Assembly (NCBI RefSeq): GCF_000725545.1
Contig: NZ_JNZP01000005.1
Location: 186,001-250,000, forward strand
From: Streptomyces exfoliatus
GTDB taxonomy: Bacteria > Actinomycetota > Actinomycetes > Streptomycetales > Streptomycetaceae
Length of the DNA stretch: 64,000 nt
Direction: 5' to 3'
Below, piece after piece: positions 54,748-63,821 of the stretch; the first letter of the stretch is position 1, and each line of letters opens with the position of its first letter. The notes below the pieces were generated by a model. It saw only the letters and a program-made list of their open reading frames with translations, searched no databases and was not told where the DNA came from. The position numbers and the translations under genes are program-made.

Positions 54748-54761
54748 GTTTCACGTGAAAC
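54748..54761. other. parS site, second of a tandem pair
   Basis: Perfect GTTTCACGTGAAAC; centre 23 bp from the previous one, about two helical turns, in the convergent gap between trxA and the GNAT gene. Confidence 0.96.
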
Positions 54762-54764
54762 AGC

Positions 54765-54797
54765 GAACGGCCCGCCCCCCATAGGGGCGGGCCGTTC
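54765..54797. terminator. Bidirectional terminator after trxA
   Basis: GAACGGCCCGCCCC (54765-54778) and GGGGCGGGCCGTTC (54784-54797): perfect 14-bp stem, 5-nt loop. Confidence 0.88.
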
Positions 54798-54810
54798 TCG
54801 CGTCCTGGCA

Positions 54811-55428
54811 TCAAAGGGGCCGCAGGGCGGGCTCCTTCTGTACCGCGCCGAGAAGTCGGTCCAGGGCCATCTCGACGTCCTCCTTCCAGGAAAGCGTCGT
54901 CCGGAGCTCCAGCCTCAGGCGGGGGAAAGCCGGATGCGGCCGCACGGTCTTGAATCCGACCGCCAACAGATGGTCCGCCGGCAGCATGCAGGCGGGCTCC
55001 TTCCACCGGGCGTCCCCGAACGCCTCGATGGCCTTGAATCCCCTTCGCAGCAGATCCTTGGCCGCGGTCTGCACCATCACCCGGCCCAGCCCCTGTCCCT
55101 GGTAGTCGGGCATGATCCAGGCCGTCATCAACTGCGCGGCATCGGCGGCCACAGGGCTCGTCGGAAAGGCGGTCGAGCGCGGCACATAGGCCGGGGGAGC
55201 GTAGAGGACGTAGCCGACCGGTACGTCGTCGACATAGACCACCCGACCGCAGGATCCCCACTCCAGAAGGACGCCGGAGATCCAGGCTTCCTTCTCCAGC
55301 TCCGGGCGGCCCGCCTTCACGGCGGCCTCTCCGCTGACCGGGTCGAGCTCCCAGAAGACGCAGGAGCGACACCGCTTGGGCAGGTCCGGAAGGTTGTCCA
55401 GCGTGAGCGGTACGAGCCGACGCCCCAC
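54811..55428 (-). CDS. GNAT-family acetyltransferase with CxxC at the N-terminus
   Basis: A 205-residue GNAT domain protein: acetyl-CoA loop MPDYQGQGLGRVMVQTA, late strand region KPA-like block ACMLPADHLLAVGFKTV. The N-terminus holds a RCRSCVFWE cysteine pair, which is unusual for the family and might be a metal-binding or redox feature. It starts at GTG 55428 and is convergent with trxA. Directly upstream, three CGATCG words occur (55491-55513). A conserved neighbour of parB; function unknown. Confidence 0.9.
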   Translation of the reverse strand: MGRRLVPLTLDNLPDLPKRCRSCVFWELDPVSGEAAVKAGRPELEKEAWISGVLLEWGSCGRVVYVDDVPVGYVLYAPPAYVPRSTAFPTSPVAADAAQLMTAWIMPDYQGQGLGRVMVQTAAKDLLRRGFKAIEAFGDARWKEPACMLPADHLLAVGFKTVRPHPAFPRLRLELRTTLSWKEDVEMALDRLLGAVQKEPALRPL

Positions 55429-55536
55429 GTCCGCTCCTCACTTCTCTCGCCATCGAGCACGACTGTGCCTTGTGAACGGATAGGCCTCTTCGATCGTATC
55501 GATCGGGCGATCGGGAGGACACCGCTCACAGGCAAA

Positions 55537-55578
55537 GGGCGGGCCGCGTTCCGGTGAAGTCCGGAGCGTGGCCCGCCC
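55537..55578 (-). terminator. Terminator after parB
   Basis: GGGCGGGCC (55537-55545) and GGCCCGCCC (55570-55578), with a partly paired inner part (TTCCGG/CCGGAG). Confidence 0.75.
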
Positions 55579-55602
55579 TGGGCGGCCTCAGGGGACGGAG
55601 GA

Positions 55603-56703
55603 TCAGCCCTCCGCGCCCTTCTCGGCGTTCTTCTGGTCCATGACCCGTCCCTCACCGGGAGCCAGGGTAGAGAGGATCCGCTCCAGGTCCTCCAGCGAGG
55701 CGAACTCGACGACGATCTTTCCCTTCTTCTGCCCCAGGTCGACCTTCACTCGGGTCTCGAAGCGGTCCGAGAGCCGGGAGGCGAGGTCCGTGAGCGCGGG
55801 CGAGACGCGGCCACCCGCTCGCGGGCCCTTCGGCTTGACCGTACCGGCGGACTCCTCGGAGCCCATGACACTGACGATCTCCTCGACAGTGCGCACCGAG
55901 AGGCCTTCGGAGACGATCCGGTAGGCCAGCTTGTCCTGGGACTCCGGGTCTTCCACACCGAGCAGAGCCCTGGCGTGGCCGGCGGACAGCACTCCGGCGG
56001 CGACCCTCCGCTGCACCGGCGGCGAGAGCCGCAGGAGACGCAACGTGTTGGAGATCTGCGGGCGGGAACGCCCGATCCGCTCCGCGAGCTGGTCGTGGGT
56101 GCAGCCGAAGTCCTTGAGCAGCTGCTCGTAGGCGTGGGCCTCTTCGATCGCGTTCAGCTGGGCACGGTGGAGGTTCTCCAGGAGCGCGTCCAGGAGCATC
56201 TTCTCGTCGTCGGTGTCCCGGACGATCGCCGGAATCCGTTCCAGACCCGCCGCCTTGGACGCTCGCAGACGACGCTCACCCATGACGAGCTCGTAGCTCT
56301 CGTCATCGACCTTGCGCACGACCACGGGCTGCAGCAGGCCGACCTCCGTGATGGAGACGACCAGCTCCGCCAGGGCGTCCTCGTCGAAGATCTCACGCGG
56401 CTGATGCCGGTTCGGGACGATGGACTCGATCGGCAGCTCGGTGAAGTAGGCGCCAGCCGGCGGCTCCGGCCGGATCTCGACCTCGGATGCGTTCCACGAC
56501 ACCGTGGACTCCGGGGACTGCGCGCTCTGCGGAAGCGTCGCCAGCTTGGCGGCGGCCACACCTCGGTCCGCCGGCAGGGCCGGGACCGCGCCGGGGGAGG
56601 CCAGGCCGGCCCCTGCGCCGACCGTCGACGCCTGACGCTCCTGGGGAGCAGCGGGGATCAGCGCACCGAGCCCACGCCCCAGTCCCCTACGTCGCTCACT
56701 CAC
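55603..56703 (-). CDS. parB: Chromosome-partitioning protein ParB
   Basis: A 366-residue ParB CTPase. The start MSERRRGLGRGLGALIP (GTG 56703) matches the family. N-terminal CTP-binding domain (~90-190) has RHQPREIF (ParB box I), GERRLRASK and ENLHRAQLN (box II). The central HTH (~195-260) includes LAERIGRSRPQISNTLRLL, and the C-terminal dimer domain ends the protein. It loads at parS, slides along DNA and organises the origin region; here eleven candidate sites occur in the same 64 kb. GTG overlaps the parA stop (GTGA), so translation is coupled. Confidence 0.97.
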   Translation of the reverse strand: MSERRRGLGRGLGALIPAAPQERQASTVGAGAGLASPGAVPALPADRGVAAAKLATLPQSAQSPESTVSWNASEVEIRPEPPAGAYFTELPIESIVPNRHQPREIFDEDALAELVVSITEVGLLQPVVVRKVDDESYELVMGERRLRASKAAGLERIPAIVRDTDDEKMLLDALLENLHRAQLNAIEEAHAYEQLLKDFGCTHDQLAERIGRSRPQISNTLRLLRLSPPVQRRVAAGVLSAGHARALLGVEDPESQDKLAYRIVSEGLSVRTVEEIVSVMGSEESAGTVKPKGPRAGGRVSPALTDLASRLSDRFETRVKVDLGQKKGKIVVEFASLEDLERILSTLAPGEGRVMDQKNAEKGAEG

Positions 56704-57869
56704 TGGATCCCCTCCGACATGCTGCGCTGGTTGTTCTGGTGCCCCACCGGGGCGTGCCCGACGGGGGCGTGCCCTCCATGGGCGTTCTGCGGGTCGTAGT
56801 GCACGGCCGCCCCCCGCAGGGCGATCTCCCGGGCCGCTTCGAGATACGACAGGGCGCCGCTGGAGCCCGGGTCGTAGGTGAGGACCGTCTGTCCATAGCT
56901 CGGTGCCTCCGAGATCCGGACGGACCTCGGGATGCTGGTCCGCAGCACCTCTTCGGCGAAGTGGGTCCGCACCTCGTCCGCGACCTGGGAGGCGAGCCTC
57001 GTCCGGCCGTCGTACATGGTGAGCAGAATCGTCGAGACATGGAGTGCGGGGTTCAGGTGCCCCCGGACCAGGTCGACGTTCCTCAGGAGCTGACCGAGTC
57101 CCTCCAGCGCGTAGTACTCGCACTGGATCGGGATCAGCACCTCGGCGCCGGCCACCATGGCGTTGACCGTGAGGAGGCCGAGCGAGGGCGGGCAGTCGAT
57201 CAGGATGTAGTCCAGCGGCTGCTCATAGGCCTGGATGGCCCGCTGCAGACGGCTCTCACGGGCCACCAGCGACACCAGCTCGATCTCCGCACCGGCGAGG
57301 TCGATGGTCGCGGGGGCGCAGAAGAGACCTTCGACGTCCATGACGGGCTGGACCACATCGGAGAGCGGCCTGCTGTCCACCAGCACGTCGTAGATCGAGG
57401 GGACCTCGGCGTGGTGGTCGATACCGAGCGCCGTGGAGGCGTTGCCCTGCGGGTCGAGGTCGATGACCAGGACGCGGGCCCCGTGCAGGGCCAGGGACGC
57501 GGCAAGGTTGACCGTCGTGGTCGTCTTGCCCACGCCGCCCTTCTGGTTGGCGACCACCATCACGCGAGTCTGAGCCGGGCGGGGAAGTCCCTCACCGGCA
57601 CGACCCAGGGCTTCTACTGCCAGTTGGGCAGCACGACCAATGGGGGTGTCGTCCATCGGGGGCGGTGTTTCACGTGAAACATCCTCCCCCGCCGATTCGG
57701 TTCGGGGACCGGGGACCGGATCGGTCATCGGTCCCGCGATGTTGGCGTTGGACCGCAAGGATTCACTCTCCTCGGCTTCAGGCTCGCGATGGGGAGAGCC
57801 TGCCATGCTTTCGGGGTCGTGAACCAGCGAGGCCGGTGGTTCTGTGGGTGAATCCACCTCTGTGGACAT
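56700..57869 (-). CDS. parA: Chromosome-partitioning ATPase ParA
   Basis: A 389-residue (or longer) ParA with the deviant Walker A KGGVGKTTTT (around residue 130 of this start), Walker A' D-x-D region VIDLDPQGN, and Walker B LIDCPPSLG. A ~100-residue polar N-terminal extension precedes the ATPase; parts of it may be untranslated. Starts: ATG 57869 (GAGGG at good spacing) is preferred; ATG 57986 (M-V-F-H-V-K, formed by a parS site), 57728 and 57654 are alternatives. A parS site (57667-57680) lies in the extension and reads V-S-R-E-T. It drives polar and sporulation-time segregation with ParB. Confidence 0.93.
   Translation of the reverse strand: MSTEVDSPTEPPASLVHDPESMAGSPHREPEAEESESLRSNANIAGPMTDPVPGPRTESAGEDVSRETPPPMDDTPIGRAAQLAVEALGRAGEGLPRPAQTRVMVVANQKGGVGKTTTTVNLAASLALHGARVLVIDLDPQGNASTALGIDHHAEVPSIYDVLVDSRPLSDVVQPVMDVEGLFCAPATIDLAGAEIELVSLVARESRLQRAIQAYEQPLDYILIDCPPSLGLLTVNAMVAGAEVLIPIQCEYYALEGLGQLLRNVDLVRGHLNPALHVSTILLTMYDGRTRLASQVADEVRTHFAEEVLRTSIPRSVRISEAPSYGQTVLTYDPGSSGALSYLEAAREIALRGAAVHYDPQNAHGGHAPVGHAPVGHQNNQRSMSEGIQ
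57667..57680. other. parS site within parA
   Basis: Perfect GTTTCACGTGAAAC with symmetric flanks, in the N-terminal extension of parA. Confidence 0.95.
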
Positions 57870-57967
57870 CTCCGTAACCCTCGCGGGTGGCTTCACGCGG
57901 GGTCGACGGTCCCGGGGCGTGGCAGCCGCGCGACCGCGGCCGATGATCCCCTGCAGCAGTGAGCGAC

Positions 57968-57981
57968 GTTTCACGTGAAAC
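57968..57981. other. parS site at the parA upstream region
   Basis: Perfect GTTTCACGTGAAAC just before an in-frame ATG (57986) of the parA open frame; could allow ParB feedback on parAB. Confidence 0.95.
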
Positions 57982-58042
57982 ACCATGCCCCTGCTGCCTG
58001 GCCAGGACCGTTCGACACTCCGAAATGGTACGTATGGGACGC

Positions 58043-58759
58043 TCAGCGGCGTCGGCGGGTCTTGCTCGTCCGGGCCGCCTTGGCCCGCTTGGCCGCGAAC
58101 CGCACGCCACCCGGGCTCTCGCCGACCTCCACCCGGACGACCGTGGTCAGCGGATCGACGATCCCCTCACCCACGTGCAGCACCGAGGTCTCCACCACAC
58201 CGAGCCGGGAGAGCGCGGCGCGAGCACCGTTGATCTCCTCCTCCGCGGTGTCGCCCTTGAGCGCCAGCATCTCGCCGTACGGGCGGAGCAGGGGCACGCC
58301 CCAGCCGGCCAGCCGATCAAGGGGAGCCACCGCGCGAGCGGTCACCACGTGCACCGGGGTGATCTTGCCTAGCATCTCCTCCGCGCGTCCCCGGACCACG
58401 GTCACGTGGTCGAGGCCCAGCAGCTCGACGACCTCCTGGAGGAAGTTCGTCCGGCGAAGGAGCGGTTCCAGGAGCGTGATCTTCAGATCGCGCCGGACCA
58501 GAGCCAGCGGGATACCGGGAAGGCCGGCTCCCGAGCCCACGTCGCAGACGGTGACGCCCTCGGGGACAGCCTCCGAGAGGACAGCGCAGTTCAGCAGGTG
58601 GCGCTCCCACAGTCGCGGGACCTCGCGCGGGCCGATCAGGCCCCGCTTCACACCCGCGTCCGCGAGAAGCTCCGCATACCGCACGGCCTCCGGGAAGTAC
58701 TCACCGAAGACTGTCCGTGCCTGCTCCGGAGCCTCGGGGAGCTCCGCTGCCTCCGTCAC
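58043..58759 (-). CDS. rsmG: 16S rRNA m7G527 methyltransferase RsmG (GidB)
   Basis: A 238-residue SAM methyltransferase with the motif I sequence CDVGSGAGLPGIPLAL (~75-90) and a characteristic N-terminal helix. Loss of RsmG gives low-level streptomycin resistance in Streptomyces and can raise antibiotic production. GTG at 58759 has AAGGA at a workable distance; the open frame continues 8 residues upstream. It lies between jag and parA in the conserved origin block. C-terminal end is Arg/Lys-rich (KTRRRR). Confidence 0.95.
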   Translation of the reverse strand: MTEAAELPEAPEQARTVFGEYFPEAVRYAELLADAGVKRGLIGPREVPRLWERHLLNCAVLSEAVPEGVTVCDVGSGAGLPGIPLALVRRDLKITLLEPLLRRTNFLQEVVELLGLDHVTVVRGRAEEMLGKITPVHVVTARAVAPLDRLAGWGVPLLRPYGEMLALKGDTAEEEINGARAALSRLGVVETSVLHVGEGIVDPLTTVVRVEVGESPGGVRFAAKRAKAARTSKTRRRR

Positions 58760-58832
58760 GGGAACCGTCCTTCCGTACCGCACGCATCGCGTGCGAGCGC
58801 ACTGTGGTGGCTGACTATCGGGCTGACAAAGA

Positions 58833-58862
58833 TCGGCCCCGCCTGCGAACAGACGGGGCCGA
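58833..58862 (-). terminator. Terminator after jag
   Basis: TCGGCCCCG (58833-58841) pairs with CGGGGCCGA (58854-58862), partly extended; lies between jag and rsmG, which are transcribed in the same direction, so rsmG may need its own promoter. Confidence 0.7.
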
Positions 58863-58876
58863 CACTACGTGAGGGT

Positions 58877-59401
58877 TCAGGCCGGGAGTACAACGACGAA
58901 GCGCTGCGGCTCCTCGCCCTCGGACTCGCTGCGCAGACCGGCGGCGGCGATCGCGTCGTGCACGACCTTGCGCTCGAACGGCGTCATCGGGTCCAGCTTC
59001 ACCGGCTGACCGGTGGACTTCACCTCGACCGCGGCCTTGGCGCCCAGCTCGGCGAGCTCGGTGCGCTTCTTGGCACGGAAGCCGGCGATGTCGAGCATCA
59101 GACGGCTGCGGTCACCGGTCTCCCGGTGCACGGCCAGGCGAGTCAGCTCCTGGAGCGCCTCCAGGACCTCACCGTCGCGGCCCACGAGCTTCTGCAGCTC
59201 ACGGCTGTTGGCGTCGCTGATGATCGAGACCGCGGCCCGGTCCGCCTCGACGTCCATGTCGATGTCGCCGTCGAGGTCGGCGATGTCGAGCAGACCCTCG
59301 AGGTAGTCGGCCGCGATCTCACCCTCCTGCTCCAGGCGGGTCAGGGTGTCGCCACCCTCGGCGGCGGCGGAGGCGGCGGCGGAGGTGGTGCCTTCCGTCA
59401 C
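58877..59401 (-). CDS. jag: Jag/KhpB-type KH-R3H RNA-binding protein
   Basis: A 174-residue protein. A central KH-like domain (~45-120) and a C-terminal R3H domain (~130-172, containing R-x-x-x-H as ERKVVHDAI) are seen. The N-terminal 25 residues are Ala/Thr-rich. In firmicutes Jag/EloR/KhpB pairs with KhpA to bind small RNAs and regulate elongation. It is downstream of yidC by 45 bp in one transcript. GTG at 59401. Confidence 0.93.
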   Translation of the reverse strand: MTEGTTSAAASAAAEGGDTLTRLEQEGEIAADYLEGLLDIADLDGDIDMDVEADRAAVSIISDANSRELQKLVGRDGEVLEALQELTRLAVHRETGDRSRLMLDIAGFRAKKRTELAELGAKAAVEVKSTGQPVKLDPMTPFERKVVHDAIAAAGLRSESEGEEPQRFVVVLPA

Positions 59402-59446
59402 GGATGGACTCCTTCTTGCTTCGGCGAGGCCGGGAGGCCTGGAGGC

Positions 59447-60769
59447 TTACTTCTTGGAGGACGGGTGCTTGGGCCGCTGCTGGCCCTTGCGCTGACCGGA
59501 CTTGCCCTGGCGGGAGCCGCCGGAGTTGGCACGGCTCGGACGCGCCGGCTTGTCGCCCGCCTCGTCCTTCGCCTCGTCCTTCGCGGCGGTCTTGGCCGGG
59601 CCCTGGGGCTTCTTCTCGAGCGAGGTGGTCGCCGTTTCGGCGGCCGGCTCGGAGTCTTCCTCGGTGTCCTTCACCGCGGCCTGCTGGGCAGCGGCGGCCT
59701 GGCGCTGGGCCTTGGTCTGGCGCTTGGGCTGCTGGCGCCTGGCGGCGGCACCGCCCTCTGCCTCGGCCTCGATGGTGTCGCTCTTGATCACGGTGCCGTC
59801 GGGCTGGGCGGCGAAGCCGGCCTTGGTCAGACCCGAGAAGAAGCGGCGCTCGTTCTCGTTGCGGTCGCTGCTGCTCTTGGCGACGATCACCTTCACGATG
59901 GCCTTGCGGCGCCGGCCGCGGACCTCTCCGTGGGTGGTGATGCTCTTCAGCAGACGCTGGAGGTAGGAGTCCTGCGCCTTGCTGCCCGGGGTCGGGTTCT
60001 GGTTGATCACGTACATCTGCTGGCCCATGGTCCACACGTTGGTGGTCAGCCAGTAGACGAGGACGCCGACGGGGAAGTTGATGCCCATGACGGCGAAGAT
60101 CACCGGGAAGATGTACATGAGCATCTTCTGCTGCTGCATGTACGGGGTCTTCACCGAGAGGTCGACGTTCTTCATCATCAGCTGGCGCTGGGTGAAGAAC
60201 TGCGAGGCCGACATCATGATGATCATGATCGCGGTGACGATGCGGACCGACGTGATCGAGGCGTCGAGAGCGGCGACGTCGGCGGCGGTGTCCGTGAACT
60301 TCGAGGCGAGCGGAGCACCGAAGATGTGGGCCTGACGGGCGCTGGCGAGCAGCGGGCCGTCGATGACACCGACTTCCTTGCCCGAGGCGATCGACGACAG
60401 CACGTGGTACAGGGCGAAGAAGAACGGCGACTGCGCCAGGATGGGAAGGCACGAGGAGAGCGGGTTGGTGCCCGTCTCCTTGTACAGCTTCATCATCTCT
60501 TCGGACTGACGCTGCTTGTCGCTCTTGTAGCGCTCCTGGATCGCCTTCATCTTCGGCTGGAGCGCCTGCATGTTCCGCGTCGACTTGATCTGCTTGACGA
60601 ACAGCGGGATCAGACAGATACGGATCAGCACCACCAGGCACACGATCGACAGGCCCCAGGCCCAGCCCGTGTCAGGCCCGAAGATCGCCCCGAACAGCTT
60701 GTGGAACTGGACGATCACCCATGAGACAGGTGTGGTGATGAAGCTGAAAAAACTGGCAATCGTGTCCAC
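59447..60769 (-). CDS. yidC: Membrane protein insertase YidC/Oxa1
   Basis: A 440-residue insertase of the Gram-positive type: five to six membrane helices in ~5-300 with the conserved core ([55 protein letters not shown]...). A long, charged Ala/Lys/Gln-rich tail (~310-440) ends in KHPSSKK and may bind ribosomes. It inserts membrane proteins with or without SecYEG. GTG at 60769, directly after yidD. Part of the conserved rpmH-rnpA-yidD-yidC-jag-rsmG-parAB block. Confidence 0.96.
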   Translation of the reverse strand: MDTIASFFSFITTPVSWVIVQFHKLFGAIFGPDTGWAWGLSIVCLVVLIRICLIPLFVKQIKSTRNMQALQPKMKAIQERYKSDKQRQSEEMMKLYKETGTNPLSSCLPILAQSPFFFALYHVLSSIASGKEVGVIDGPLLASARQAHIFGAPLASKFTDTAADVAALDASITSVRIVTAIMIIMMSASQFFTQRQLMMKNVDLSVKTPYMQQQKMLMYIFPVIFAVMGINFPVGVLVYWLTTNVWTMGQQMYVINQNPTPGSKAQDSYLQRLLKSITTHGEVRGRRRKAIVKVIVAKSSSDRNENERRFFSGLTKAGFAAQPDGTVIKSDTIEAEAEGGAAARRQQPKRQTKAQRQAAAAQQAAVKDTEEDSEPAAETATTSLEKKPQGPAKTAAKDEAKDEAGDKPARPSRANSGGSRQGKSGQRKGQQRPKHPSSKK

Positions 60770-60772
60770 TAA

Positions 60773-61099
60773 TCAGGCTCCTTGAGCATTGGGCGAAGTC
60801 TCTGCGGCCGGGCTCGTCTCGGCGGTGGACCCGCCCTTGTCGCCGCGCAGCGCGTTCCTCAGCATTTCGTGCCAGCGGGGGCGCTTACGCGGGGGGACGT
60901 GGTCCACACCGCCAGGCGACCACGGGTTGCACCGCAGGATGCGCCAGGCGGTCAGGGCCGTGCCCTTGATCGCGCCATGCCGGTCGATGGCCGTGAATCC
61001 GTAGTGGGAACACGACGGGTAGTACCGGCAGACGGGGCCCAGGAGCGGGCTGATCGTCCACTGGTACAGCTTGATGAGAGCCAGCAGCGGGTACTTCAT
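60773..61099 (-). CDS. yidD: YidD membrane protein insertion efficiency factor
   Basis: A 108-residue YidD with the family signature [27 protein letters not shown] (two of the conserved cysteines) and [18 protein letters not shown]. It assists YidC; here it is placed right before yidC. Its ATG overlaps the rnpA stop (ATGA), so it is translationally coupled. The C-terminus (~80-108) is a low-complexity tail. Confidence 0.94.
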   Translation of the reverse strand: MKYPLLALIKLYQWTISPLLGPVCRYYPSCSHYGFTAIDRHGAIKGTALTAWRILRCNPWSPGGVDHVPPRKRPRWHEMLRNALRGDKGGSTAETSPAAETSPNAQGA

Positions 61100-61467
61100 C
61101 GCGTGCCCCCTCCCAGCAGCCGCTGAAGAGCGGCGTCCAGGTCTCGGGCCAGCTGTGCGTGGTCGGCGTCGCCGGCTCCGGGCAACGCCCGTACGACCAC
61201 CAGGCTACCGGGGGGCAGCTCGGAGAGCCGGTCGCGGACGAGATGGCGCAGACGTCGCTTCACCTGGTTGCGTACGACCGCACCGCCCACGGCCTTGCTC
61301 ACGACGAAACCCGCACGCGTCGGGGGAGCGCTCTCCCCAGGCGCGTGCGGGTCCGTTGCACCGCTGCGTAGGTGGACGACGAGGAGCGGGCGACCGGCCC
61401 GGCGACCTCGGCGTACCGCGGTTGCGAAGTCCTCGCGCCGCCTCAGCCGATTCTCGGTAGGCAGCAC
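61096..61467 (-). CDS. rnpA: Ribonuclease P protein component
   Basis: A 123-residue Rnp[19 protein letters not shown] at the start and the conserved RNR-like block appearing as [16 protein letters not shown]. It binds the catalytic RNase P RNA to mature tRNA 5' ends. GTG at 61465-61467; overlaps yidD by 4 bp (ATGA) and follows rpmH by 21 bp. Confidence 0.96.
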   Translation of the reverse strand: MLPTENRLRRREDFATAVRRGRRAGRPLLVVHLRSGATDPHAPGESAPPTRAGFVVSKAVGGAVVRNQVKRRLRHLVRDRLSELPPGSLVVVRALPGAGDADHAQLARDLDAALQRLLGGGTR

Positions 61468-61488
61468 GTCATGACCTGATTAAGTGGA

Positions 61489-61626
61489 TCAGGCGGACAG
61501 GCTCGAGCGACCCTTGCCACGGCGGTTCGCCAGGATGGCGCGACCGGCACGCGTGCGCATGCGCAGGCGGAAGCCGTGGGTCTTCGCGCGACGACGGTTG
61601 TTCGGCTGGAAGGTGCGCTTGCTCAC
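61489..61626 (-). CDS. rpmH: 50S ribosomal protein L34
   Basis: The 45-residue L34: [20 protein letters not shown] and a Lys/Arg-rich body. GTG start at 61626, with GGAGC upstream. First gene of the rpmH-rnpA-yidD-yidC-jag transcript and divergent from dnaA. Confidence 0.97.
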
Positions 61627-61844
61627 TCGGGGGCTCCAGAAATGATTCGGGTGGTGGCGGGACATCGCCTGGCTGTCACCGTGCGCCCACGAGTAGCTCG
61701 CATTCGCCCGAGTGCACCGCTTCGCGACCACAGATCGTGATCTTTGCCCATCGGAGGCAGGCGGCAGCAGCCATCGACAACTCGACCTGGTTACGGTACG
61801 CGCGGCTACGCCATCCGGTCAAACCGACCTGTCGCCAGCCTCCA

Positions 61845-61865
61845 TTGTGCACAGGCTGTGGACAA
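61845..61865. promoter_or_regulatory. DnaA boxes in the dnaA promoter
   Basis: TTGTGCACA (61845-61853, one mismatch) and TGTGGACAA (61857-61865, exact complement of TTGTCCACA), immediately upstream of the -35 element; a known arrangement for DnaA autoregulation in Streptomyces. Confidence 0.8.
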
Positions 61866-61868
61866 AAC

Positions 61869-61898
61869 TTGAACCACGTCAGCCGCCACGACTACCGT
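61869..61898 (+). promoter_or_regulatory. Candidate dnaA promoter
   Basis: TTGAAC (61869-61874) and TACCGT (61893-61898), 18-bp spacer, just after the strong DnaA box. Confidence 0.6.
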
Positions 61899-61924
61899 GG
61901 ACGGACTCCACATCTTTTCCGTTC

Positions 61925-61961
61925 TGTCCTCACCTGTCCTCACGGACCTGTCCTCACGGAC
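61925..61961 (+). repeat. Short repeats in the dnaA leader
   Basis: TGTCCTCAC occurs three times (61925, 61935, 61949). The last two are in GTCCTCACGGAC mini-hairpins (GTCC/GGAC stems). They lie in the presumed 5' untranslated region. Confidence 0.55.
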
Positions 61962-62020
61962 ACCGACCCACCGTCCCCCGAGAACCACACCATCGTGGGA
62001 CCTGCGAGAAAGCGTGCCCC

Positions 62021-63802
62021 GTGGCTGACGTACCTGCCGATCTTGCCGCAGTGTGGCCACGGGTCATCGAGCAACTCCTCGCCGAGGGCCAGCAGGGGAT
62101 CGAGCCGAAGGACAAGCAGTGGATCGAGCGCTGCCAGCCCCTCGCCCTGGTCGCCGACACGGCGCTGCTCGCCGTGCCCAACGAGTGGGGCAAGCGCGTC
62201 CTCGAAGGCCGGCTCGCACCGTTGATCAGCGAGACCCTGAGCCGTGAGTGCGGTCGCCCGATCCGGATCGCGATCACCGTCGACGACTCCGTCGGCGAGC
62301 CGACGCCTCCCGCACCGCCGCAGCAGCAGTCGCAGCAGTCCCGCTACGACGAGCGCGCGCAGCCCGAGCCGTACGAGAAGTACGACGGGTACGGCCACCG
62401 GCCGATGCCCGACGACGGGCTGCCCACGGCCCGCCCGGCCTACCCGGACTACTCGCAGCAGCAGCGCCCCGACCCGGGCTCCTGGCCGCGTACCCAGGAG
62501 GACCTGTCCTGGCAGCAGCCCCGCATGGGCGGCTACCAGGAGCGGGCTCCGTACACCGGTCCCGAGCAGCCCCGGCAGTCGCGGTACGACGAGCCGCCCC
62601 GCGGGTACGAGCAGCAGCGCCCCGAGCGCGGCGAGCACTCCGACCCTCAGGGCCACGGCGCCCGCCCCGGTCCCCGGCCGGGCGGTCCCGGGCAGCGGCC
62701 GGGGGGTGTCCCGGGCGGCGGTCACGGTTCCCCTTCCTCCGGGCAGGGCTCCGGCGCCCCGGGTGAGCAGCACGCGCGGCTGAACCCCAAGTACCTCTTC
62801 GACACCTTCGTCATCGGTTCCTCGAACCGCTTCGCGCACGCGGCGGCGGTCGCGGTGGCCGAGGCGCCGGCGAAGGCGTACAACCCGCTCTTCATCTATG
62901 GGGAGTCGGGCCTCGGCAAGACCCACCTGCTGCACGCGATCGGGCACTACGCGCGGAGCCTCTACCCGGGCACCCGCGTGCGGTACGTGAGTTCCGAGGA
63001 GTTCACGAACGAGTTCATCAACTCGATCCGCGACGGCAAGGGCGACGCCTTCCGCAAGCGCTACCGCGATGTGGACATCCTGCTCGTCGACGACATCCAG
63101 TTCCTCGCGAGCAAGGAGTCGACGCAGGAGGAGTTCTTCCACACCTTCAACACCCTGCACAACGCGAACAAGCAGATCGTGCTCTCCTCGGACCGGCCGC
63201 CCAAGCAGCTGGTGACCCTGGAGGACCGGCTCCGCAACCGCTTCGAGTGGGGTCTCACCACCGATGTGCAGCCGCCCGAGCTGGAGACGCGCATCGCGAT
63301 CCTCCGCAAGAAGGCGGTGCAGGAGCAGCTCAACGCCCCGCCGGAGGTGCTGGAGTTCATCGCGTCCCGGATCTCGCGGAACATCCGTGAGCTGGAGGGT
63401 GCGCTGATCCGGGTGACGGCCTTCGCGAGCCTCAACCGGCAGCCGGTGGACCTGGGTCTGACCGAGATCGTCCTCAAGGACCTGATCCCGGGGGGCGAGG
63501 ACTCGTCGCCGGAGATCACGGCGCCGGCGATCATGGCGGCGACGGCCGACTACTTCGGTCTGACGGTGGAGGACCTCTGCGGTTCCTCGCGCAGCCGGGT
63601 CCTGGTGACGGCACGGCAGATCGCCATGTACCTGTGCCGCGAGCTCACGGACCTGTCGCTGCCGAAGATCGGCGCGCAGTTCGGCGGCCGTGACCATACG
63701 ACGGTGATGCACGCGGACCGGAAGATCCGCGCGCTGATGGCGGAGCGGCGCTCCATCTACAACCAGGTCACCGAGCTGACCAACCGCATCAAGAACGGCT
63801 GA
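62021..63802 (+). CDS. dnaA: Chromosomal replication initiator DnaA
   Basis: A 593-residue DnaA. Domain I (~1-90) starts [15 protein letters not shown]. Domain II (~95-255) is very long and low-complexity, rich in Gln, Arg, Pro and Gly, as usual for Streptomyces. Domain III (AAA+) has Walker [20 protein letters not shown] (~295), Walker [11 protein letters not shown] and sensor blocks; domain IV ends with the DnaA-box-binding signature [12 protein letters not shown] (GGRDHTTV). GTG at 62021 is the start of the conserved N-terminus. It is divergent from rpmH. DnaA binds oriC, expected just to the right of the window edge. Confidence 0.98.
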   Translation: MADVPADLAAVWPRVIEQLLAEGQQGIEPKDKQWIERCQPLALVADTALLAVPNEWGKRVLEGRLAPLISETLSRECGRPIRIAITVDDSVGEPTPPAPPQQQSQQSRYDERAQPEPYEKYDGYGHRPMPDDGLPTARPAYPDYSQQQRPDPGSWPRTQEDLSWQQPRMGGYQERAPYTGPEQPRQSRYDEPPRGYEQQRPERGEHSDPQGHGARPGPRPGGPGQRPGGVPGGGHGSPSSGQGSGAPGEQHARLNPKYLFDTFVIGSSNRFAHAAAVAVAEAPAKAYNPLFIYGESGLGKTHLLHAIGHYARSLYPGTRVRYVSSEEFTNEFINSIRDGKGDAFRKRYRDVDILLVDDIQFLASKESTQEEFFHTFNTLHNANKQIVLSSDRPPKQLVTLEDRLRNRFEWGLTTDVQPPELETRIAILRKKAVQEQLNAPPEVLEFIASRISRNIRELEGALIRVTAFASLNRQPVDLGLTEIVLKDLIPGGEDSSPEITAPAIMAATADYFGLTVEDLCGSSRSRVLVTARQIAMYLCRELTDLSLPKIGAQFGGRDHTTVMHADRKIRALMAERRSIYNQVTELTNRIKNG

Positions 63803-63821
63803 CGGACCGCGTCAGCGGCCC

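Larger units (their letters stand above)
61627..62020. other. rpmH-dnaA divergent control region
   Basis: A 394-bp gap holding both promoters, two DnaA boxes and small tandem repeats (listed separately). No additional ORF seen. Confidence 0.85.

Noticed and set aside
62244..62790. Alternative long frames within dnaA domain II
   Set aside because: Low-complexity Arg/Ser/Pro translations of a genuine disordered linker.
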